A DNA stretch of 49,486 nt from Rhodococcus sp. HM1 (GTDB lineage Bacteria; Actinomycetota; Actinomycetes; Mycobacteriales; Mycobacteriaceae): NCBI RefSeq assembly GCF_023218075.1, contig NZ_JALPTB010000049.1, positions 1-49,486 on the forward strand, given 5' to 3'. A program made the position numbers and the translations under genes. The notes below the pieces were generated by a model. It had not been told where the DNA came from, made no database searches, and saw nothing but the letters and a program-made list of their open reading frames with translations. Every line of letters begins with the position of its first letter. Within the stretch, counting starts at the first letter, position 1. Positions 44,084 to 49,486 of the stretch are shown here, piece after piece.

Positions 44084-45565
44084 CTACCGGATTCCCTCCC
44101 AGAGCACGCGCATGTCGGCGCCCGGATCCTCCAGCTGCCCGGACTCCGCGCCGAAACACATCACCGTGCGGGACTCGCCGTACGGACTCCAGCCGGGCCC
44201 GCCCGTGCTCACGAACGACACCCACGCCCGGTGCATGTCGTCGGCCAGCACCTGCGGCGGATGCGGTCCGGTGAGCCGCTGGGCGCCGTCGGCCGCGAGG
44301 TTGTCGAACGTGAAACCGAGCTCTAGCGCATGGGTCGCCCCCAACCGGCCCTCGAACAGGCTCGACGGCCACTCGAACCGATACACGTAGGTGGACAGGA
44401 GCTGCACCGTGCGTGCCTCCGCGACACGCAGCGCCGGGATGAGGAACATCCAGTCACCGAGGACCGCGGTCATCAACTGACCCGGCGTCGCATCCGGCCG
44501 CGACTCCCGGTAGGCGGCGAGGGCGGCCTCCACGTCGAGTCCGTACGCGCCCACCATCATCCGCAGCACGTTCTCGTCGATGCCCTGATCGACACCACCC
44601 GGCACGAGGAACAGGCTGTACTCGTCGGCGTTCGTTCCGATCAGGACATCGACGTCGGACGACGCGCCGGCCACGATCCGGTCGATCGGCCGCCCGGGCA
44701 GCACCGCCCCGTCGACACACGGTTCGAACGGCATCGAGTCGGCGGCCACCTCGCCCCACTGCTGCGGGTCGGGCTCGGCGAGGATCCGGCGGGCCAGCGC
44801 CTCCTGCGCCTCCACCAGGTCGGCGGGGTCGATGCCCGCGAAGCCGTCGTGGGTCGGTTCGACCCCCAGGTCCTCCGCGAGCGCCGCGGAGATCCGCTTG
44901 GCCGTGGCAAGGGACATCGCGGAGTGCCCCGCGCCGCTCTGCGCGATCGCGCGCCGGAACAGGCCCTCGGCATCCGGCATCGCCACCAGCGACATCACGC
45001 TCATCGCCCCCGCCGACTCGCCGGCGACGGTCACCAGGTCCGGGTTGCCACCGAAGGCGGCGATGTTCTCGCGCACCCAGCGCAGCGCCGCGACCTGATC
45101 GAGCAGACCCCGGTTCGCCGGAGCGCCCTCGAGGTACGCGAAGCCTTCGGCGCCGAGCCGGTAGTTGATCGACACGAACACCACACCGTCGCGCGCGAAC
45201 GCACCGCCGTCGTAGAGCGGCACCGCGCTGCTGCCGTGGACGAATGCACCACCATGGATCCACACGAGCACCGGCAACGACATTTCGAGGTCGGGCGTCC
45301 AGATGTTGAGGGTGAGGATGTCCTCGCCCGGAATCGAGACCTCCGACAGCAGCCGGTCCAGCGGCGGACGGTAGGGCGGTTTCGGCGCGGTCGGACCGAA
45401 CTCGAACGCGTCCCGCACCCCGTCCCAGGGCTGTGCGGGTGCGGGCGCCGCGAACCGCAGATCGCCGAACGGCGGGGCCGCGTAGGGGATCCCCTTGAAC
45501 ACGGAAATTCCGCTGCTGGTCGTCCCACGCACCCGCCCCAGCGTTGTCTCGACGATGGGCTCCAT
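44084..45565 (-). CDS. Carboxylesterase type B
   Basis: This 493-residue alpha/beta hydrolase has the oxyanion segment WIHGGAFVHGS near residue 98, nucleophile GESAGAMS near 182, acidic residue in GTNADEYSLF near 308 and His in GATHALELGFTF near 395. No signal peptide is seen, so it is cytoplasmic. ATG 45565 has GAGGAG at good spacing; longer frames run into the upstream gene. It lies 35 bases after a membrane protein gene and may share its transcript. Natural substrates of such esterases are rarely known. Confidence 0.92.
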   Translation of the reverse strand: MEPIVETTLGRVRGTTSSGISVFKGIPYAAPPFGDLRFAAPAPAQPWDGVRDAFEFGPTAPKPPYRPPLDRLLSEVSIPGEDILTLNIWTPDLEMSLPVLVWIHGGAFVHGSSAVPLYDGGAFARDGVVFVSINYRLGAEGFAYLEGAPANRGLLDQVAALRWVRENIAAFGGNPDLVTVAGESAGAMSVMSLVAMPDAEGLFRRAIAQSGAGHSAMSLATAKRISAALAEDLGVEPTHDGFAGIDPADLVEAQEALARRILAEPDPQQWGEVAADSMPFEPCVDGAVLPGRPIDRIVAGASSDVDVLIGTNADEYSLFLVPGGVDQGIDENVLRMMVGAYGLDVEAALAAYRESRPDATPGQLMTAVLGDWMFLIPALRVAEARTVQLLSTYVYRFEWPSSLFEGRLGATHALELGFTFDNLAADGAQRLTGPHPPQVLADDMHRAWVSFVSTGGPGWSPYGESRTVMCFGAESGQLEDPGADMRVLWEGIR

Positions 45566-45600
45566 CCGTGGCTCCTCGCGACCGTTTCGGTTTGGCGACG

Positions 45601-46056
45601 TCATCTTTGCATCCCGACCGGCACGGGGTCGGGAGAACGTCGGGGCGACCCGAAGATTCGCTCGAGGCGCCGCAACATCAGGACCGTGACGAACGGCAGC
45701 ACCACCAGACTCGCATAGATCGACAAGCCCAGCACCCCCACGAGACACAGGCGCAGCGTGCTCAGGTGGTCGAGATTCGTGAGTTCCTCGCTCGCAATGC
45801 CGGTCGCAGGCACGAACAGGAACAGCACCCCGGCCGCCGACAGCCACCGATAGCGATGCCCGGTGGCGGCCAGCAGACCGCCGGGAACCATTGCAGCCGC
45901 ATAGAGCAGCACGATGAACAGCGACCCGCCCCACGAGAAGCCCGGCTCTCCCCCGACCGCAAGAGTGGCCGCACGCATCAGGATTCGTGACACGACACCG
46001 ACCAGCACCCCGGCTGCCAGAGCCGACGACAATCCCACGATCAGCGCACGCACCAT
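45601..46056 (-). CDS. Four-helix membrane protein, unknown function
   Basis: This 151-residue protein has four predicted transmembrane segments, at about residues 3-30, 43-65, 70-90 and 103-130 (MVRALIVGLSSALAAGVLVGVV; LFIVLLYAAAMVPGGLLAA; SAAGVLFLFVPATGI; LCLVGVLGLSIYASLVVLPFVTVLML), and a basic C-terminus. A GGGGGGGA site precedes ATG 46056. No family is recognised. It probably belongs to the same unit as the esterase. Confidence 0.75.
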   Translation of the reverse strand: MVRALIVGLSSALAAGVLVGVVSRILMRAATLAVGGEPGFSWGGSLFIVLLYAAAMVPGGLLAATGHRYRWLSAAGVLFLFVPATGIASEELTNLDHLSTLRLCLVGVLGLSIYASLVVLPFVTVLMLRRLERIFGSPRRSPDPVPVGMQR

Positions 46057-46143
46057 GCGTCCCCCCCAGACCTACGACGAGCGCTCATGCTAACCGGACA
46101 CCGGAATTCGCGCGCGGCTTAGCACTTCCCGGCGACCGAAGCG

Positions 46144-46815
46144 TCAGGGGACCCGCTCGGGTTCCCGCGGCACGGTGAACACCCGATCGACGACGGGCCG
46201 CAACACGACGATCGCCGTCGTCACGATCAGGACCCCGAGAGCGAAGCCGGACAGCACGTCGTGCGCGTAGTGCACGCCCACCATGAGACGGGAGAAACCG
46301 AGGAGTACAGCGACGGGCGCCGCGAACCAGAAGATGCGGGGTACCGCGAGAATGCAGGCGGTCGCGAGGGACGCGGCGATCACCGAATGGTTCGACGGCC
46401 ACGACCAGTCCCCGATCGCAGGGCACTCGAGGACCGTGGTCACGTTCGACGCCCGGCACGGACGGGGTTCGGTGATGACCAGTTTCACGGCCTCACTGGT
46501 CAGGTACGCGACGACCGCACCGGCTCCGCCGGCGACGAGCGTCCCGAAGGCCCGGCGATCACGCTGCCACGTCCGGACGGCCAGGACCGCGAACGTCGCG
46601 ACCAGGACGAGGGGTCCCTTCTCCGCGACGACGGCGGCGAGCGGTGCGAGGGGTGAGGGCCCGATCGTGCCGGCGACCGCGCGATAGACGGAGTCCCTGA
46701 GCGGGACGGCGACAAGGGCGAGGAGGGCCAGGGAGACGGCCGTCGCAAGCGCAGCGGCGAGTGTCGACCGGGTGACGTGTGCAGGTCCGGGCGGTGAACC
46801 CTCCTCGAAATTCAT
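46144..46815 (-). CDS. PAP2-family membrane phosphatase
   Basis: This 223-residue integral membrane protein carries the three PAP2 motifs: KLVITEPRPC near residue 110, WSWPSNHS near 138 and SRLMVGVHYAHDVLSG near 175, with catalytic His in the last two. Five or six helices surround them. Family members remove phosphate from lipid phosphates such as undecaprenyl diphosphate or phosphatidic acid at the outer membrane face. ATG 46815 is used; the ribosome site is modest. A short gap separates it from the acidic protein gene upstream. Confidence 0.92.
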   Translation of the reverse strand: MNFEEGSPPGPAHVTRSTLAAALATAVSLALLALVAVPLRDSVYRAVAGTIGPSPLAPLAAVVAEKGPLVLVATFAVLAVRTWQRDRRAFGTLVAGGAGAVVAYLTSEAVKLVITEPRPCRASNVTTVLECPAIGDWSWPSNHSVIAASLATACILAVPRIFWFAAPVAVLLGFSRLMVGVHYAHDVLSGFALGVLIVTTAIVVLRPVVDRVFTVPREPERVP

Positions 46816-46883
46816 GACACGACGCTACCGAGTCCCTGCACGGGTCGCAGAAGCCCGGCCGGTGGGTCCCGGGCCGTGCCAGG

Positions 46884-47237
46884 TCAGAAGCTCAGGTCGT
46901 CGCCACCCGGCCCGGGGTCGAGCGTGGGGTCGTGATCACCCGGATCGAGGCCGTCGTGGTCGAGGTCTTCGACGACGGTCCAGCCGTAGTCGCCGTGCGG
47001 ACCGAGCGGGTCCGTGTCGGTGTCGTCGCCGAGCAGAATCGAGTCGGCGCCGAGGTCGTCGTCACCGATGTTGTCGATGTCGTCGTCGGGAATCAGATCG
47101 AGGCCGATTTCCGGAGTGTCCGGATCCGTGGCGATCTCGAGGATGCGATCCCACAACTCCTCCAGCAACACGGGGATCGTGTCGTTGCGATCCAGGCCGA
47201 GCATCTCCCACAACGACGGATCCTGTTTCCCGGTCAT
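46884..47237 (-). CDS. Small acidic Asp-rich protein
   Basis: This 117-residue protein has a helical N-terminal part (DPSLWEMLGLDRNDTIPVLLEELWDRILEIA, about 6-36) and an extremely acidic C-terminal part (PDDDIDNIGDDDLGADS; DLDHDGLDPGDHD) with Ca-loop-like spacing. It has no signal peptide. AAAGGGGGGAG precedes ATG 47237. It diverges from the Asp-repeat gene at 47568 and shares its composition, so the two are probably functionally linked. No family is recognised. Confidence 0.72.
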   Translation of the reverse strand: MTGKQDPSLWEMLGLDRNDTIPVLLEELWDRILEIATDPDTPEIGLDLIPDDDIDNIGDDDLGADSILLGDDTDTDPLGPHGDYGWTVVEDLDHDGLDPGDHDPTLDPGPGGDDLSF

Positions 47238-47567
47238 CGCTCCCCCCTTTCCCGATGCCACACGAGACCCCGCGGTGCAGGGTCCGCACGGACACCCTGG
47301 TGCAGTCGTACGGATGAACGCGGTCGCATTCACATCTCGGGTTCGATGCGCGGGACATCCGGAATGTTCCCGACCGTTGCGAACCAATCCGACCGCCAAG
47401 ATCCTTGGGGTGATCTGCGTCACATTCCCGACTGCGTCGACCCGGTGCCAGCTGCGGTTTCCCCACCCGAACGCGGTCGCGGCGAAAAAGTCGGCGCTGC
47501 ACCGGAACCTTCCCGCGGCTCGGCCCCTCCTATCTGCAACACCCGACGAGCGAAAGGCAGCACCGAC
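47238..47567. promoter_or_regulatory. Divergent intergenic region of the Asp-rich cluster
   Basis: This 330-base gap lies between divergent genes and carries no credible reading frame. An imperfect inverted repeat (GCAGGGTCCG / CGGACACCCTG) lies at about 47278-47301 in the leader of the minus-strand gene, and CCAAG-ATC-CTTGG at 47396-47408. No standard -10/-35 pair or SigF-type motif was found. Confidence 0.4.
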
Positions 47568-48317
47568 ATGGCGAACCGCGACTCCTTCTCCGACGTCATC
47601 GGCTCGAGCACCACGAGTCGCCAGGACTCGCAGTCCACGACGAGCGACCGCTCGGACTCCTCCTACGGCAACAACTCGTCCTTCGACAGCGACGCCTCCT
47701 ACGGCTCGTCCTCGGCCGCTCAGGAAGGCTCGACCAGCTACGAGTCCTACGAGCGGTACGAGCGGTACGAGACCTCCGGCTCCTCCAGCTCGGACTCGTC
47801 CTACGGTTCCTCGGCGGCCTCCGGCTCGGATTCCTCCTACGGCAATCGCTCGTCCGCCTCCGATTCGTCCGACAGCGCGTCGTCGGCCTCCGCCTCGAAC
47901 AGCAACGCGGTCAGCACGGGCTCCACCTCGACCGACAGCCTCGGCGCCGGCCGGCCGGTCCTGCTCGACGAGTTCACCGATCCCGACGGCGCCCTCGTCC
48001 AGGAGTACGACACCGACGGCGACGGTATCGCCGACACCGGACTCGTCGACCTCGATGCCGACGGCACCGTCGATCTGATCGGGATGGACACCGACGGCGA
48101 CGGTCTCGTCGACGCCAACGCCGTCGACATCGACGGTGACGGCACCTTCGACGCAGCCGTCTTCGATTTGAACGCAGACGGTTCGGTCGACGCGACGGTG
48201 GACCTGCACACCGGTGCGGTCGACTTCGACGGTGACGGAGTCGCCGACGACTACGTCGACACCAGCGCGTTCGATTCCGGTGCGTCCTCGGGCGGGGACC
48301 ACTCCGACCTGGTTTGA
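47568..48317 (+). CDS. Ser/Tyr-rich protein with six DxDxDG calcium-loop-like repeats
   Basis: This 249-residue protein has two halves. Residues about 1-125 are low complexity, dominated by Ser, Asp and Tyr (SSYGNNSSFDSDASYGS; SYESYERYERYETS). Residues about 140-230 carry six D-x-D/N-x-D-G-x-x-D loops (DTDGDGIAD, DLDADGTVD, DTDGDGLVD, DIDGDGTFD, DLNADGSVD, DFDGDGVAD) spaced 12-20 residues apart, like thrombospondin type 3 or dockerin loops. There is no signal peptide or transmembrane helix. ATG 47568 follows GAAAGG. The function is unknown. It leads the Hsp70/GrpE-like cluster. Confidence 0.78.
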   Translation: MANRDSFSDVIGSSTTSRQDSQSTTSDRSDSSYGNNSSFDSDASYGSSSAAQEGSTSYESYERYERYETSGSSSSDSSYGSSAASGSDSSYGNRSSASDSSDSASSASASNSNAVSTGSTSTDSLGAGRPVLLDEFTDPDGALVQEYDTDGDGIADTGLVDLDADGTVDLIGMDTDGDGLVDANAVDIDGDGTFDAAVFDLNADGSVDATVDLHTGAVDFDGDGVADDYVDTSAFDSGASSGGDHSDLV

Positions 48318-48350
48318 CACCCCGACCCATCCGAACCCGAGGAGTTCCCC

Positions 48351-48902
48351 GTGGCCGCTTCGACCGATCCGTTCGGCGTGGACCTGTCCGCACTCGACAC
48401 CGCATCCGGCACCGGAAGCTCTTCCGTCCCGCCCGATTCCGATCCGATCCCGGCAGTACCGCCGTCGGCCTCGCTGGGGTCCCTGGCCGAGGGACTGCGG
48501 ACGCAACCCGGAACGGCCGCAACGGAATCCGAACCATCCGCGCCTCCGCTGGGTTCGCTGACCGACCAGCTGCGCTCGCCCGAGTCCCTCCCCGGATCCG
48601 AACCTGCTGCGCCGCAACGGAGCTCCGTTCCGGTGCCGTCCCCGGACTCGCCGAACGCGCAGGATCGGATCCACACCGGCTACGGCACGGTCGACGCACC
48701 GCGGGACGGCGAGCTGTCGTCGACCACAGTCACCCCGGACGGTGTCGTGCAGACCGCGAACGACCTGAACGGTGACGGCGTCGTGGAATCGGTCGAGGTC
48801 GAGCTCGCCGACGGAAACCGCGTGGTCTACGGGGACACCGACGGTGACGGTACGGCCGACGAGAGCTACACGTCCGCTGACGGCATCGTCGATCCGGCCT
48901 GA
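48351..48902 (+). CDS. Pro/Ser-rich protein with two C-terminal calcium-loop motifs
   Basis: This 183-residue protein starts at GTG 48351 with GAGGAG seven bases upstream, 33 bases after the preceding gene. Residues about 1-105 are Pro/Ser-rich with two related motifs, ASLGSLAEGLRTQ and PPLGSLTDQLRSP. Residues about 108-183 hold a compact acidic region with DLNGDGVVES and DTDGDGTADE loops within VVQTANDLNGDGVVESVEVEL. It looks like a smaller paralogue in architecture of the gene before it, without a signal peptide. Confidence 0.75.
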   Translation: MAASTDPFGVDLSALDTASGTGSSSVPPDSDPIPAVPPSASLGSLAEGLRTQPGTAATESEPSAPPLGSLTDQLRSPESLPGSEPAAPQRSSVPVPSPDSPNAQDRIHTGYGTVDAPRDGELSSTTVTPDGVVQTANDLNGDGVVESVEVELADGNRVVYGDTDGDGTADESYTSADGIVDPA

Positions 48903-48936
48903 GCCGATCCGACCCGAGTGCAAAGGGGCACACACC

Positions 48937-49242
48937 ATGGTGACCGGTGAGAACATCGACGATCTCATCGCGGCGGCGGATGTGGCCGCCGACGATCGGG
49001 AACGTGGCGTAGCGGTCGAGCGTCTGGCCGCGCTCGGCGTCGAACGTCTCGATGCACCACCCGGCATTGCGTTCGATCCGACGCTGCATCGCGCGGTCTC
49101 GCTCGTCCCGGCGTCCTCACCGGCCGACGAGAACACGATCGACGCGACGGTGCGACCCGGGTGGCGCCTCGGGCCGGACATCCTGCGGTTCGTCGAGGTG
49201 GCCGTGAAGGTTCCGCCGTCGCGCTGCGCGCAGCAGCGATAA
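48937..49242 (+). CDS. GrpE-head-like small protein
   Basis: This 101-residue protein starts at ATG 48937 after AAAGGGG. The segment GIAFDPTLHRAVSLVPA, followed by ENTIDATVRPGWRLGPDILRFVEVAVKVP, matches the pattern of the GrpE C-terminal beta domain (G-x-P/A-F-D-P-x-x-H, V-x-x-G-Y/W-x-L-x-x-x-x-L-R). The long dimerising helix of GrpE is missing; only about 45 residues precede the head. With an Hsp70-family gene starting 112 bases later, it is probably the nucleotide-exchange partner of that protein. Confidence 0.7.
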   Translation: MVTGENIDDLIAAADVAADDRERGVAVERLAALGVERLDAPPGIAFDPTLHRAVSLVPASSPADENTIDATVRPGWRLGPDILRFVEVAVKVPPSRCAQQR

Positions 49243-49353
49243 GCGGCGGGCGACAACCGATCCTGCGGACGCCATCCGGCGCGCTATAGGCTCCGCACGG
49301 TTGTCGCGCCGGCAGGGCGTGGCAGATCAGAACTCCGAGAGGGAAAGCGAAAG

Positions 49354-49486
49354 ATGAGCTGGGTCCTGGCGGTCGACTTCGGCACCTCCAACACCTCCGC
49401 CGCACACCGCATCGGCCCGGACCGGGTCGAATCCCTGCCGCTGACCCACACCAGCAACCTGATGCCCTCCTCGGTCTACCTCGACC
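49354..49486 (+). CDS. Hsp70-family protein, 5' part only
   Basis: Only 44 codons are present before the window ends. The phosphate-1 loop of the actin/Hsp70 ATPase fold is clear at the N-terminus (VLAVDFGTSNTSAA, residues 4-17), followed by NLMPSSVYLD, the usual substrate-strand segment of Hsp70 relatives. GTSNT rather than DnaK's GTTNS indicates a divergent Hsp70-like protein, not housekeeping DnaK. GAGAGGGAAAG lies upstream of ATG 49354. Partner genes may follow outside the window. Confidence 0.8.
   Translation, partial: MSWVLAVDFGTSNTSAAHRIGPDRVESLPLTHTSNLMPSSVYLD

Overview
The window looks like one end of a contig from a high-GC actinobacterium of the Mycobacteriales, most probably Rhodococcus. 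This is inferred from the very high GC, the Mtb-like sigK/rskA locus, a lysX fusion, usfX/sigF genes, a WhiB protein, a cutinase-like secreted hydrolase and a CvnA-like kinase. No tRNA, rRNA, insertion sequence, prophage or CRISPR array was recognised. Bases 2-20 match the Nextera transposon mosaic end at 17 of 19 positions, so the extreme left is probably adapter rather than genome.

Layout. 24-5626: a tightly overlapping operon (FAD oxidoreductase, DUF1365, cyclopropane-fatty-acid synthase, DUF1295, sigK, rskA) in the same order as M. tuberculosis Rv0449c-Rv0444c. 5627-10354: a minus-strand accessory stretch holding an internally duplicated hypothetical protein behind a 10-base homopolymer, a LuxR/TPR regulator, a flavin monooxygenase and a PrmC-related methylase, punctuated by three copies of a hairpin repeat. 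10499-15936: an MMPL transporter, then a three-gene signalling operon (receiver-PP2C phosphatase, CHASE3 histidine kinase, receiver). 15962-19760: otsA and a small-protein/STAS/RsbW/UsfX/SigF operon. 20354-22612: hsp20 and an HspR-like regulator, a lipoprotein and a second STAS-RsbW pair. 22791-27940: WhiB, two small membrane proteins, lysX, a parS-like site and a histidine phosphatase. 28117-33132: an orphan CvnA-like kinase, an SDR, a cutinase-like hydrolase and a secreted repeat protein. 33233-39287: gltBD. 39624-46815: TetR with a flavin hydroxylase and twin operators, a secreted protein, an IlvG-like enzyme, a carboxylesterase, a membrane protein and a PAP2 phosphatase. 46884-49486: Asp-rich proteins with Ca-loop motifs, a GrpE-head-like protein and the start of an Hsp70-family gene, cut by the window end.

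The strongest integrated signal is a general-stress circuit. The window has a two-component system with a PP2C phosphatase, two STAS antagonists, three RsbW-type proteins and SigF. Three exact copies of GGTT-N16-GGGTAC lie upstream of otsA, the lipoprotein and the second STAS-RsbW pair, and a related site precedes the sigF operon. This reads as a partner-switching module with visible local targets and an extra feedback loop. The right end is a second candidate for something little described: an Hsp70/GrpE-head pair placed beside unusual low-complexity, Asp-rich proteins.
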